From: Mycosarcoma maydis
Lineage: Eukaryota > Basidiomycota > Ustilaginomycetes > Ustilaginales
Direction of reading: 5' to 3'
Assembly (NCBI RefSeq): GCF_000328475.2
Contig: NC_026485.1
Location: forward strand, 682,001-746,000
DNA length: 64,000 nt
Below the pieces are notes generated by a model. That model was not told the origin of the DNA and ran no database searches. It worked only from the letters and a program-made list of their open reading frames with translations. Position numbers and translations under genes: made by a program. Below are positions 10,187 through 20,351 of this stretch, piece by piece. How positions within the stretch are numbered: position 1 is the first letter of the stretch; every line of letters starts with the position of its first letter.

Positions 10187-11537
10187 GCTGTGTAGGACGC
10201 AAGAGTACAACGGGGCGATTGGGTCGTACAAAGAGGGATTAAGATGACGGTGATGAACACGACAATAGACGGAGGTGACACCCTTCAGAAGGGGGACAGC
10301 TTATTTGTGCTGGGGCAGATCTGTCGCTTTCCCCGTGTGATTATAAGGGCTACCAGCCTGTCCTCCTCTGCTTGAAGAGCATAATCGTGAATCCGCTTGA
10401 GGCTCTATCTCTGCGGAGCTCGGACCCTTCTTGACTCGAGGACTCGTGACTGTTTAACTCGAATGACACCTCTGCTGCACAGTAGCTGTACGCTCATAAT
10501 CTAGCCCGTGGCAAGAAGGAGTACTTTGCGCCAGTGAACTCCGAGGAATCGCACAGTCCATCTGAACCAAATCGTGCACGACATGATCATTCAACTCAGC
10601 TTGAACTGCTGTTCTTGAACAGTCGCACAGACGGGACGCTCAGAGTAAGTTAGCCATAGAAGGCACAGAGCCAAATGGCGCTAGCATTGACGATCCGCCG
10701 ACCTGGCTGACCGAATTGCTCCGCTCTGGAGGATAACTGTTAGTTACAGTAACTTACAGGGAAGGCGGAGAACTTTCGATGTCGCAGGAACTCCTGTGGT
10801 TTTGCATCAATCGTGTAGTTATCTGGTTATTGTGAATCTGCGAACCACGAACCATAAATCACGAATAACTTAGAGGCTACTCGGACACAACTTTAAATAA
10901 GCCTTGCAGGAACCAAGTCCTGAGTGCACATTCGTAGTTTCGCCATGCGCGCGCGCTTTGAGTCTGTCATCTGTCTAGATCTGTGTTTCAGGACCTAGAC
11001 CCGTGACCCTTCTTGCCCAGAACTACCGACTGACCTGCCCTGACACACCTGAATCACCCGTACCTGCCTAACACTGTCCTGTCACGCCCATAAGCCAAGC
11101 AGAGAAATTTGAGATGCGTGATTCGTGATTCACACTTCACGATTGGCGTAAACCCCTCGGCCCGAGACTTTCGAGGTGAATCTTGAATTGAATGATCAGC
11201 AACAAAGCTGCGCCTGTGTCTGGCACTAAGTTAACTCATTCTGCAAATCACAAGAGTCACGAGTTGTGGCCTTCACGATTGGCCATCGTGCTTTACACAT
11301 GGCTGTTCCGCGAGCAAATGTAGCAGCAAAAACTCAGTTGAGACATCCCATTCAAGATGGCACTTGGTGATGTACCATTCAAGCATCGTCATGTGCAATA
11401 CCACTCGTGACTGCTATTCTTGACTTCATTCCGTCTGAATTTGCTAACAAGGCTCAGCAATACAAATCACGAATGGAAATCGACTGTAACAGGTATGTAG
11501 AATATAAATTCCAATTCTATTTTGCACATCAAAACTG
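10187..11537. other. 1.35-kb spacer with dispersed motifs, no gene seen
   Basis: This is the upstream region of the glycoprotein gene on one side and tRNA-Ser 5' flank on the other. Motif copies occur at about 10385, 10850 and 11116-11146. There is no ORF of note. An AT-rich stretch (TATAAATTCCAATTC) sits about 25-40 bp before the tRNA. Confidence 0.6.
11116..11146. repeat. Dispersed intergenic motif cluster (CACGATT family)
   Basis: Three adjacent copies: GCGTGATTCGTGATTCAC, then TTCACGATTGG. Confidence 0.65.
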
Positions 11538-11644
11538 GACGCTTTGGTGGAGTGGTTAACACGTATCCCTGCTATTAAGCATTTCGTTTATCGAAGGGAA
11601 GGATATCCTCTTTGAGGGCGTGAGTTCGAATCTCACAGGCGTCG
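11538..11644 (+). tRNA. tRNA-Ser(GCT), intron-containing
   Basis: A class II cloverleaf folds fully. The acceptor GACGCTT pairs with AGGCGTC (one T-G wobble) with discriminator G at 11644. The D stem is GTG/CAC around GAGTGGTTAA. The anticodon stem TATCC/GGATA carries loop C-T-GCT-A-A, with anticodon GCT at 11571-11573. The long variable arm is CCTC-TTT-GAGG, and the T arm GTGAG-TTCGAAT-CTCAC. A 25-nt intron (11575-11599) sits at the canonical position after nucleotide 37. The long variable arm and G73 are serine identity features, and the anticodon reads AGC/AGU codons. Seven T follow at 11645-11651. Confidence 0.93.
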
Positions 11645-11651
11645 TTTTTTT
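11645..11651 (+). terminator. RNA polymerase III T-run terminator of tRNA-Ser
   Basis: Seven consecutive T directly after the discriminator base, the usual Pol III stop signal. Confidence 0.8.
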
Positions 11652-11681
11652 GGCGGGGGATTGACGGTGACGACGTCAATT

Positions 11682-11780
11682 TTTTGCCGACGACGTCAAG
11701 GAGCCCGACATACGAAGCATGAACATGAGGGCTATCCCTCAACCCATTCAGGGCAAGGATCGACCAAGCCGTTGTGGAGT
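11682..11780 (+). repeat. Left ~95-bp direct repeat flanking the retroelement remnant
   Basis: Begins TTTTGCCGACGACGTCAAGG and ends GCCGTTGTGGAGT. It is roughly 80% identical by eye to 13972-14061 in the same orientation, with matching sub-blocks GAGGGCTAT, CCCTCAACCC and TCGACC(A/G)AGCCGTTGTGG. A further GACGACGTCAA lies just upstream at 11670. It could be a short terminal repeat or two copies of one decayed element end. It starts about 30 bp after the tRNA terminator. Confidence 0.6.
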
Positions 11781-12723
11781 TGCGATTTCGAGAAGTTGGG
11801 GTGTCCCCTCTCGCGAGGAAAAACGTCGTCTCGGCCTCTGGAGGTGGCGACAGCGATGTTGATCAGGCCTGTCCTGTCCATTGGCCTGCGCCGCCTTGTG
11901 CTGGTCGCCACTGCGAAAGAAACAACGAGATCGATTCGAAAGAACCACGACCGACCTTGGGACCGAAGCTGCAAGGGCGAAGAAGATCCATTGCAAAATT
12001 GTGCTGTAGTCGAACCCTCGCCAACCCTCCCCGCGCTGCGGTCCCAAACCCTTCCGACCCCTTCGAGTTCAGGACGGCCTTGCGACCACCATGGAACTTC
12101 CCAACCCAAGAAGAACGAGCTGGTTAGCTATTCAGACCACCGAGACAGCTTCGACCCAAGACCCAACCAAGAGGTACCGGCGTGGCGACATGCGACGGAG
12201 AAAGCTGGATTACTCGAGCTGTCTGGTATGCAAATCACGTCGAGACAGCAACGTTGGTGACCTCCAGAACGACGAAAGCGATGGTATGTTTCGGGGTGTC
12301 GATATTGATACCCCCTCACGCCTGATGTACGGTATATATACTTCCCACCTCGTCGCCATCTGGCTGGGCCACGTACTGCCCACATGCCTGGGGAACGACT
12401 TCCAGGCATCACGCCTAAGTCCCCAGTGACTCAGCTCAACGACTTCCAGGCACTTCGTCTGGGGAGCTTGGACCTCCTACCACCATAGTAAAAACACGCA
12501 AGCCCCCTGTGACTCAGCTCGGCTCAGCTCAGCCTTGCGCCTTTCGTCTCTGGTGTATGATTGGCACTCGGACGAATTGACAGGCTCACAATACGATGGA
12601 CTACGCAAAGCATCAACAAACGGGATCCCACACGGCTTTATAGGCTCGAAGTCTTACTCTGGAGCCGCCTTGCACTTCCAACTCACCACCATCCACTGCA
12701 CCTCTCATCCTTTCCACCCAGCT

Positions 12724-13920
12724 ATGTCGTCTCAACACTTTGACCCCTCTGTTCAACTCATGGACACCGATGCCTCCGCACCTTCCAACACCAACAATGC
12801 CGACGAGTTTGTCCTCATTGGGGAGCCCAACGTTGCCACCAACGATACTCGGCTCCAGGCTGAGCTCATCTGGACCAACAGAACGACTCAGCACACTAGT
12901 GTGCCCTTTGAGGAGCTTACACTCCCTTCTCGTGATCGAGCTAGGCTCGACCCTTGCACTGTCCGTTTCGCCTTTACTGGGACTTTCAACAATGGAGAAC
13001 GTCAGAGAGCAGAATGGTCGATCCGCATTCAGCTCAAGACGTTCTTCCTCTGCTTTGATGTTGAGAATGCCGGTCCTGTTATCAGCTTTCCCTCCAGGGT
13101 TGGCCGTGGAAAGTTTATCGACATCACTGTGGGCCCTGAAATCTCGACAATCTTGCCAAAGGGCCTATCCTGTTCAGCAAACATCGGCTCGAGCCTGTTA
13201 TGGTTGGCCCCAAACTCCCGCTCAGCACCTTCATCCTCGAAATTCTCGACGTCCCTCTCCAACTCGATGGCAACTCTGCTGCCGAATCCGTCGCCTTCCA
13301 ACTGCACTCTCGAGACATCGGTGCGGTCTGGGACATTTGGAAGGTCACCAGTGTCCTGGCCCCCGGACTGGCTGACAGTGAAGGAAGGCGCCAGTACTCA
13401 CTGGTCGCAGCACTGGTCCCGACAGCTCTGCCTTCGGGACAGATCAGCGCCACCACCATCTTCAAGGTTCCAGGCTACCTCTCTCTCAACGGAAAGTTCA
13501 ACGGCCGTCCCGATTGGTGCACTCGCTGCAAAAGCGACGATGTACGCTTTCACGTCTTTGGCCAATGCAAGAAGACGAAATGTTTCCACTGCAAGGAACG
13601 CAGGCACATAGCTGATCAGTGTCCTAAGAGGAAAGCGCAAGTAACTCTTTACTGATCGACTGCGCACCTTTGCTGCCCAACTAGACACAGCTGGGTCAGT
13701 ACGGCTACCACCAATCCAGGCCTGGTCCGACTTTAAGGAGAGAGTGCGCTCAGCAGCGCGCAACATCTCTATTGAAGTCAGCAATCGCCTTGATCAACAT
13801 CAGACTCATCGTATCGCAAAGCCTTCACGGAGACACAGCAGGTGTCGCACGAAGCTGTCTCTATTACTCCAACTTCCTGTTCTTTTGTACTCTAAGTTAG
13901 TTCCTTTCACTCGATCCTTT
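12724..13920 (+). pseudogene. Frameshifted retroelement Gag/ORF1-like gene with CCHC zinc knuckles
   Basis: Reading starts at the ATG at 12724 (MSSQHFDPSVQLMDTD) and stays open to about 13140. There the sensible continuation (NLDNLAKGPILFSKHRLEPV) is in the -1 frame, so a base appears lost in the AAA at 13139-13141. That frame runs to a stop at 13653-13655 and contains a degenerate knuckle CTRCKSDDV...GQC followed by a canonical CX2CX4HX4C knuckle, CFHCKERRHIADQC. Past about 13645 the similarity seems to continue in a third frame (PPIQAWSDFKERVRSAARN) up to about 13920. Two frame breaks mean the gene is dead as written. Zinc knuckles of this spacing are typical of nucleocapsid or ORF1 proteins that bind RNA. 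Confidence 0.6.
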
Positions 13921-13971
13921 TGAATGAAGTGATAAAAAAAAATCGTAACGAGCCAATTTGGTTTTGCCGAC

Positions 13972-14061
13972 GACGTCAGGGAGCCCTCAGAACGAACGTA
14001 GAACGCGAGGGCTATATCCCTCAACCCCTTTAGGCAAGAGTCGACCGAGCCGTTGTGGAGT
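13972..14061 (+). repeat. Right ~90-bp direct repeat flanking the retroelement remnant
   Basis: Begins TTTTGCCGACGACGTCAGGG and ends GCCGTTGTGGAGT, matching 11682-11780 in the same orientation with scattered substitutions and small gaps. Similarity stops right after GTGGAGT on both sides, which marks a repeat boundary. Confidence 0.6.
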
Positions 14062-15168
14062 AGAGGCGTCGTGAATGCAGGCGGCGCCTCGGGGAACTCG
14101 TCCTGACTATTGAAGGCGTCTACAGCGGTGAGGAAGGTGTGGTATGACCACAGACTTGGTGATGGTATGGCCAGCTGACGTGCTGTGCCGTTGATGTCGA
14201 AACAGGACAGAATGTTACGACCAGCCCGAATCAATGCAAGGTGCAAGCGCCAAGATCCGCGATCGAGCATGGTCGAACACTCGCCCACTGCTCCGTGCAC
14301 CGATCATCCCAAGTCTACTCCAACGTCGCCTTGAACACTGCCACAACCGTCTTCACGCTTGAGCCGCTCTAATCAGGAGCGTCTCGGAGAGAGACGTCCA
14401 TGTCCCATCAGGTTGCTGACCGAAGCCTTGTATCAGTGATATGCCGGATACACAGCAAGCGGATTCACGATTGAACATGAGCAGGTGCACTCACCGCGGT
14501 CTCGTGACACGTTAGTTGAAAGGCGTACCCGTGTAGACATCTACATTGGCGATGCTTACCGGTAGCGAAAATCGATCAGCAACATCAGCAACTACTTGTT
14601 GAGGTACGAGCAGTTCTCAACACTTGTTCAAGGACAGCTATGTTGTCTCATCGCCATCACGCAGCTCAGCTCAGCTCAGCTCCAACTCCAACTCCAACTC
14701 CAACTCCTGCTCTTGCTCTTGCTCCTGCCGTTCCCGAAAGCTTGCATGTTGGCTGTGTCCAAGGGGATACACCCTGACCCGTGTTGCTGCGTGTTCTTTC
14801 CGATAGCCTTGTCGCGCTGGTCCAGCCATGCATCTTGAAGCAAAAAAATGTCCAACGAGAAGCATGTCTGTTGAGCATTTCGACCATCTACAGTCACTCA
14901 CACGACATGAAAGATGCAAGAGGTGAAGAACGAGTTGCGAATGAATCACGCACGCAGCAGCGGCGGTATATGTACATGATGTGAACAGGCATTCGCTCAT
15001 CGGGATTCGTTCACGGCAGAGAGCCATGACTGGGAAAAGCACCGCAACGAATGCGTATGCGCTGCTGGAAAGAAGCAGGATTCCTTCCTTTTGATCGTCG
15101 ACCCCCTAAGCTCATGGCGACACATGAGAGGACGCGACGTGCTGCTACGACGTTTCCAGGAACGCTTC
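14062..15168. other. 1.1-kb spacer downstream of the retroelement and 3' of RLI1
   Basis: Contains a microsatellite array at 14659-14731 and a CACGATT copy near 14463. A 164-codon minus-strand ORF (13806-14300) overlaps the right repeat but shows no recognisable domain. Nothing else is supportable. Confidence 0.55.
14659..14731 (+). repeat. Compound microsatellite: AGCTC, CCAACT and TGCTCT arrays
   Basis: Three adjoining short tandem arrays: about four AGCTC units, then about five CCAACT units, then three TGCTCT-like units. Because hexamers preserve frame, several spurious ORFs with Gln-Leu or Ser-Asn repeats cross it. Confidence 0.85.
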
Positions 15169-16989
15169 TTAATCCTCCAAGAAGAAGTACTGACCAGCGG
15201 CCTTCTGCTCCTTGTCCTTGATCGAGTTGAATTTGTTGACACGTGGACGGTAGTTGGTGGGGTCGCGACGCATCGACACCTCCAGAGTAGCTAAGAAGCT
15301 GTTCATACCGGTTAACAACGACTCGGGTCGCTTGGCGGTCGCTTTGACCGATGGCTGACCTTCGTATACAATCACACGGTCGGCCAGGTAGGTGGCCATG
15401 ATGATGTCGTGCTCAATGATCATAGCCGTCTTGCGTGAGTGGATGATGAAACGCTTGATGACGCGCGACGCGATAATACGCTGCTCCGAGTCGAGGTAGG
15501 CCGACGGTTCGTCGATCAGGTAGATGTCTGCGGGCTTACCGAGCGCAAGCACAAGAGCCACGCGCTGCAGTTCACCACCGGAAAGCGTCTGGACGTCGTT
15601 GTCGATAATGGCATCGAGCGACATGGGCTTGACGACGTCCGTCTGGAATTGAGGGTGCATGAAAGCAGCCTTGATCTGCTTGAGCAAGAGCATGCGTACT
15701 GTGCCCTGGAACTTGGGTGCGATCGTCTGGGGCTTGAACGAAACGTTGAGCTGCGGTGGCTTCTTGGCGCCCGGATCGGGCTCGAGCTTGCCAGCAAGCA
15801 TCTTGACGAACGTCGTCTTACCAGTACCGTTCTCGCCGAGGAAGACAATGATTTCGGAATCGCTGAATTCACCACCCTCGATCTTGAGGCTGAAGTTGCC
15901 AAGCGTCTTGGCCATGGGTGGGCAGATGTACTTGGGTGTCCTGTCCAGCACCTCGTCCTCGGCAGTCTCGGAGATCTTGAACGACAAGGATTCTTCACGA
16001 AAACGCATGTTCTCTGCGGGGATGTAGCCATCCAAGAAGATGTTGATACCATCGCGTACTGGCGAGGGCACCGTGACGACGCCGTACACGGACGGAACAC
16101 CGTAGAGACAGCAGATAAAGTCGGAGAGATAGTCGAGGACGGACAAGTCGTGTTCGACGGCAATGACGTACGTGTTGGAATCAAGCAGGGAACGGATCAT
16201 TCGTGCGGCATTGAGACGCTGCTTGACATCGAGATACGATGAGGGCTCGTCAAACATGTATACGTTGGCGTTCTGGATGCACGACATGCCGATGGCGAAT
16301 CGTTGAAGCTCACCACCAGACAGGTTCTGAACGTCTCGTTCGAGCACCTCCTTGAGATCGAGCATGTCAATCACCTCCTGCTTGTTGTTCTTCTCGAGCT
16401 TGCCGTCGAGTAGCTGGGTGACGCTGGCCTTGCCCTTGATGGCACGTGGGATGTGGTCAACATACTGGGGCTTGATGAGGGCCTTGATATTGTCTTCGAG
16501 TACCTTTGTGAAGAAGTTCTGCAGCTCGGAGCCACGAAAATACTTGAGGATCTCCTGCCAGTCGGGAGGGTCATCGTACCGACCCAAGTTGGGCTTCTGC
16601 TTGCCTGCAAGAATCTTGAGCGCTGTCGATTTGCCGATACCGTTGGTGCCGACAAGGCCGAGAACCTGACCAGCACGTGGCGTGGGCAAACGATGCAACT
16701 TGAACGAGTTGGCGCTGTATCTGTGTGTGGTCTCATTCTCGAGGTTGGTGGGGAGCTTGATAATGTTGATGGCCTCGAAGGGGCACTTTTTGGGGCAGAT
16801 ACCACAACCGATGCAGAGCGATTCCGAGATAAAGGCGATCTTGCTCGAGGGCGTCACTTCGATACACAGTCGGCCCATACGAACGACGGGACACGACTTT
16901 TTACACTCCTGACGACATTTCTTCGGTTTGCACTTGTCCGAGTTGACAATGGCAATACGCGTCTCCTTTTCTGCTGGGGGAGGCGCCAT
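15169..16989 (-). CDS. RLI1: ABCE1/Rli1, ribosome-recycling ABC ATPase
   Basis: The 606-residue protein is full family length and starts at [16 protein letters not shown]. The ATG at 16989 is chosen over upstream in-frame ATGs, which would add about 57 non-conserved residues. The N-terminus carries two 4Fe-4S clusters: Cys20/25/29/33 and Cys59/62/65/69 ([13 protein letters not shown]). Two ABC cassettes follow. The first has Walker [10 protein letters not shown] at 114-122 and signature LSGGELQR; the second has GENGTGKTT and again LSGGELQR. Rli1 splits 80S ribosomes after termination together with Dom34/eRF1, and also acts in initiation and ribosome export. The gene is intronless, with all motif residues intact. 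Identification is secure. Confidence 0.97.
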   Translation of the reverse strand: MAPPPAEKETRIAIVNSDKCKPKKCRQECKKSCPVVRMGRLCIEVTPSSKIAFISESLCIGCGICPKKCPFEAINIIKLPTNLENETTHRYSANSFKLHRLPTPRAGQVLGLVGTNGIGKSTALKILAGKQKPNLGRYDDPPDWQEILKYFRGSELQNFFTKVLEDNIKALIKPQYVDHIPRAIKGKASVTQLLDGKLEKNNKQEVIDMLDLKEVLERDVQNLSGGELQRFAIGMSCIQNANVYMFDEPSSYLDVKQRLNAARMIRSLLDSNTYVIAVEHDLSVLDYLSDFICCLYGVPSVYGVVTVPSPVRDGINIFLDGYIPAENMRFREESLSFKISETAEDEVLDRTPKYICPPMAKTLGNFSLKIEGGEFSDSEIIVFLGENGTGKTTFVKMLAGKLEPDPGAKKPPQLNVSFKPQTIAPKFQGTVRMLLLKQIKAAFMHPQFQTDVVKPMSLDAIIDNDVQTLSGGELQRVALVLALGKPADIYLIDEPSAYLDSEQRIIASRVIKRFIIHSRKTAMIIEHDIIMATYLADRVIVYEGQPSVKATAKRPESLLTGMNSFLATLEVSMRRDPTNYRPRVNKFNSIKDKEQKAAGQYFFLED

Positions 16990-18719
16990 GGTGAAGTGTG
17001 ATGGCACACTTTGCAAGCTCTTTGGGCAATAAGAGCAAAGGAAAAAGGACAGGTGTGGCGATGAGGACAGTTGAGGTCGTGATGAAGAAAGAGAAGGCGG
17101 AGAGACAAGAAGGATCGAACTCCACTCTGCCATCGTCAAACACATCCTCGTCATCACCATGCTTCCTTCATTTCAATTGAGCGCCAGCTCGTTTTGCAAA
17201 CGGTGTAACTCTCAGCTTTGCCTGCCAACAAAAAAAAACAAAAACAAAAACAAAAACAAATCAAAAAAAATCCCCGTCGATTGGCCTGCTCGCCAGTCAA
17301 TCACGATTCACTTTGTTGCACAAAGCTAGAAGAACCTCAAAATCGACACGCAACAGCTTGGAGGGGAAAAATGCAGTTCACCGACACGCAGAGTGCTGCT
17401 AAACCAGTCTGGAAATTTGAAGCAAAGGATCTACTGTATCTACGCCTGCTTTGAATTTACGAATACAAGTACTGCCATGGATTTGGAGTCACGAGTGTGA
17501 CCTTGGCCTGCAAATAGAAAAAGTGCGGTTTGAAGAAAGAACAAGTGGAGTCGCGCGTTAGCCTCTGAAGCGGCGCTTGGGAACTGAACAGCAAAGGCTT
17601 CCTCCTCGAGCCTTGATTTGAAATCCAATTTGTCTCAGTGGATAATCACTGTATTCACTCAAATCGTGACTGTTTTCTGCTCACACAGCCTTCGTGCTTT
17701 GTGCTTCTCCCTTGAGTCTGCAATATCGACAGAAGCCTTGGGCGTGGCGGGTATGTTGACGATGCCGCACTCGTTTCATTAAGCCTACAAATATACGCAT
17801 GCGACACTGGCGAGCAATGGACAAGGCTTTAATACCGATGTCGACTGTATGAATAAGGAGTTCGGTGTGGATGTGCAGACATAACAGCTGTTAGGGCAAT
17901 CGAGCTGAGCTTTGTGCATCGGCGTCGCCAAGAGTCAAGTTTTGTTCCTCTTTTTCGCTGCGCTTGCACTCCACGGGACCTCCTGTTGCCTTGGCGCTGG
18001 CCGCCTTGCTCGTCCTTGCAGACATAGTCTGAGACTGAGGTATACGTCCAGAGATGTCACTCGTTCCAGTGCTCACGCCTCTTCCCATCACTATCATCCT
18101 CAGCGCGAATGAAGAGAGTAGAACGTGTTGTTCGGGCGGCAGACAGAAGGTTGTCCGCTAATGGCCCGGCTGCGGACCAAATCTACTGCTCTTATGTGGC
18201 AAACGGGCAACCTTCCTTCAGAAAGCACGTCGAGTGTCTTGGAAAACACTTTTCATGGTCCAACGTGGTTATGCCGTAGTTGACAGCATCACTGACAACC
18301 ACGCTACGTTTCTAATTTGTTCGGTGCAAGTCGCTCTTCCCATCGTTGTCCATGATCACTTCTTTGCTCCTGGCGGAGAGAAACGAGTGGTAGGCATGCT
18401 GGGTTCTAGCGCTGTCGACTGCACGTGATCAAGGATGGAGTTGACACCTGTCCGCAATCTACTTACACTGTGCACAGTGCTTTGTCCTCAAAACAAGTCT
18501 CGCCTTGCTTAGCCTCAACGGTCAGCCCAAAATTACATAGGCCTCGGGGCATTGATCCACTTCAGTGGAGATATCTCAGCTGCATCCAGCCTCATGACAT
18601 GAGTCTCGACTGCACGACCTCAGCCGCCGTGGAGTTCTTCAGCTTGCAGTGCCGTCCTAGATTGAGAAGAGTGCAGGTCGAAGAGGGTAAACAAAATTTG
18701 AAGCTGATCGCTCGTTGCC
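16990..18719. other. 1.7-kb spacer between RLI1 and ATG27
   Basis: Upstream region of RLI1 and 3' flank of ATG27. It holds an A-rich tract with about four ACAAAA units (17224-17270) and CACGATT-type motifs near 17300 and 17664. A 68-codon minus-strand ORF at 17891-18097 has no recognised family and no supporting signals, so it is not called. Confidence 0.55.
17224..17270 (+). repeat. A-rich (ACAAAA)n simple repeat
   Basis: Runs of A interrupted by single C at regular spacing, about 240 bp upstream of the RLI1 start on the opposite strand. Confidence 0.8.
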
Positions 18720-19709
18720 TCATATGGGCTCATATGCTCCGCGCCCACCTGCTCCGCTGAATCCGCCTCCTCCACGATTGCCCGAAACAGCCTGCCATAC
18801 ATGGGTTGCCGCATCACGAGCAATGTACGGCGACTCTCGCCAAAAGTCTTTGTGCGGTACCAGATCCCACCCGCTTGCTCCGTAGTTGTTGTAGTTGTTG
18901 TACATCCCAACACCCATATATGCGACGAAGCCAACAAAGAGCAAGAAGAAGAGCCAGTGAAAGAAGCCCCATCCGCCGGATGCCGATGCACCATCACTAT
19001 CGCTGCCCTTGTCGCCATCGCTGTCTGATCCGCCCTTGGACGGAGATCCGCTGCCTGGTTTGGTAGCAGCAGAAGAGCACGCAAATTTGGTTGCCCAGCG
19101 TAGCTTGAGCTTTCCTTGGGCGCGGTCGTAGCTTCTGACGCTAGGCTGCTCGTCTGCGTCGGCCTTGGCATCGCAGACTAGCTCAAGCTCTGCCTTTTGC
19201 TCTCGTTCAGCATAGGTAGCTCCTGGAAATTGAAGCTCGATGCTCTTCTCGCCTCCTTCTAGCTCTTCGCCCCATTCCACCTTGGCCTCGATCTTCTTCC
19301 CTTCGGCTTCGTCCGAGTAGGCAACTGGAATCGCCTGTGTAACGATGGCCTTGTCGTCCTTAATGGCTTCAATAGTAATGCATATCCTCGTTCCACGTGG
19401 ACACTGGTCCTTCTCGTCCCGGTTGGCATCTGCCTCGAGCGGCTTGCACAGGTCAATGTCGATGAACGTTTTGGTCTCGGATGGTGGTGTTGATTCTTTG
19501 CTCGAGACGCGAATGGGATACGCAATCTTGGAGAGGTCGAACGACTGCTTGGACGAGACGGCCACGTTGCTGCAATCAAACGGAGACAGGGTCTGCTTAG
19601 AGGCGGCGATCGTGTCTGTACATTGGATGAGCAAAGCAAGAGATGCTACAAGCAGATTCTTGCTCCGTCTGCCGTGGGGTTGGCGTTGTGCAGCGGAAGT
19701 TGCTGACAT
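18720..19709 (-). CDS. ATG27: Autophagy-related membrane protein Atg27
   Basis: The 329-residue type I membrane protein starts at MSATSAAQRQPHGRRS. The ATG at 19709 is preferred to one 90 nt upstream because the signal peptide (KNLLVASLALLIQCTDTIAA, about 17-37) then lies near the N-terminus. The lumenal domain has the Atg27/mannose-6-phosphate-receptor-like pattern with paired cysteines (FDCSNV, DIDLCKPL, DQCPRGTRICITIEA, LELVCDAKA, KFACSS). A Gly/Ser/Asp-rich linker leads to one transmembrane helix (WLFFLLFVGFVAYMGVGMY). The cytosolic tail (GASGWDLVPHKDFWRESPY) is characteristic of fungal Atg27. Atg27 cycles between Golgi, vacuole and Atg9 vesicles and supports Atg9 transport. Divergent from the Josephin gene across 642 bp. 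Single exon. Confidence 0.9.
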   Translation of the reverse strand: MSATSAAQRQPHGRRSKNLLVASLALLIQCTDTIAASKQTLSPFDCSNVAVSSKQSFDLSKIAYPIRVSSKESTPPSETKTFIDIDLCKPLEADANRDEKDQCPRGTRICITIEAIKDDKAIVTQAIPVAYSDEAEGKKIEAKVEWGEELEGGEKSIELQFPGATYAEREQKAELELVCDAKADADEQPSVRSYDRAQGKLKLRWATKFACSSAATKPGSGSPSKGGSDSDGDKGSDSDGASASGGWGFFHWLFFLLFVGFVAYMGVGMYNNYNNYGASGWDLVPHKDFWRESPYIARDAATHVWQAVSGNRGGGGFSGAGGRGAYEPI

Positions 19710-20351
19710 GTTGTCTTGATTCCGTAATCGATCGATACGAGGAGGTTCGTTCGATTGCGAGCTTGCTACCCTCCACCGTTCGAGGTCGGAGTTTCCCACG
19801 CTCTGATCTATGTATTTGACCAGCCGAGCTTGGATGAGGTATTACAATGGCCGAAAAGGAACGAGAGTTGCTGTTCAAGACGCGGTTTGAATGCAGATAG
19901 CCTTGGTTGCGATAGTGTGACTGGATTGAGTGGCCTTTGCGGTATTCACGATTCCTTGTGACCGCTGATTCACGATTAGGGTGAGTCGCGAATCCCGAGC
20001 TTTATCATCATATCGCGAATATCAGAGCCGATCCCAAAAAAGGGTCTCACGGGATTCACGATTCGTGATTTTTGGCTCAGGAAAGACACGCAACGAAGCT
20101 GATGATTCGTGATTCTGCCTCCACACCGACAAGAAGATGTGATTCGCACGTCGTGATGCACCGTTGATTCACAATTCACGAATCGTGCTTGTTGATGTGG
20201 AACCAGCACCGTGGCAAACGACGCGCAATCCAGCGGCTCCAAACTGAGCATCCTCTATCCTTTCTTCCGCATTGATTCCCGTTGTTCTAGACGCAGCCTC
20301 CGTCAGCAGTCGCTTGCGTCCGGTCAAGCTTCCCAGTAGCCAACCAGCAGT
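19710..20351. promoter_or_regulatory. Divergent promoter region ATG27 / Josephin gene
   Basis: 642 bp between two diverging start codons, with at least six copies of the CACGATT-type motif concentrated at 19944-20188. No other element was recognised. Confidence 0.5.
19944..20188. repeat. Dense cluster of CACGATT-family motifs
   Basis: Copies include ATTCACGATTCC, GATTCACGATTAGG, GGATTCACGATTCGTGATT, GATGATTCGTGATTC and CAATTCACGAATCGTG, in both orientations. Confidence 0.75.

Larger units (their letters stand above)
11645..14061 (+). mobile_element. Degenerate retroelement inserted next to tRNA-Ser
   Basis: The segment is bounded by the two direct repeats and contains a frameshifted Gag/ORF1-like gene with zinc knuckles. 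Between the left repeat and the ORF are a TATA-like box (GGTATATATACTTCC near 12330) and a partly duplicated block (AACGACTTCCAGGCA at about 12397 and 12438, with CAGTGACTCAGCTC between), which could be element promoter sequence. No reverse transcriptase, integrase or RNase H motif is present, so the copy is deleted or non-autonomous. LINE versus LTR origin cannot be settled: paired repeats suggest LTR-like ends, whereas the two C-terminal knuckles and a following W-x-x-F-K segment fit LINE proteins better. The exact ends are uncertain. Confidence 0.5.

Noticed and set aside
13806..14300. 164-codon minus-strand ORF at the right end of the retroelement
   Set aside because: Overlaps the direct repeat, starts and ends at no meaningful boundary, and shows no domain.
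15439..16242. 267-codon plus-strand ORF opposite RLI1
   Set aside because: Antisense shadow of a secure ABCE1 gene.
17891..18097. 68-codon minus-strand ORF
   Set aside because: Plausible composition but no homology recognised, no splice-supported extension and no other support.
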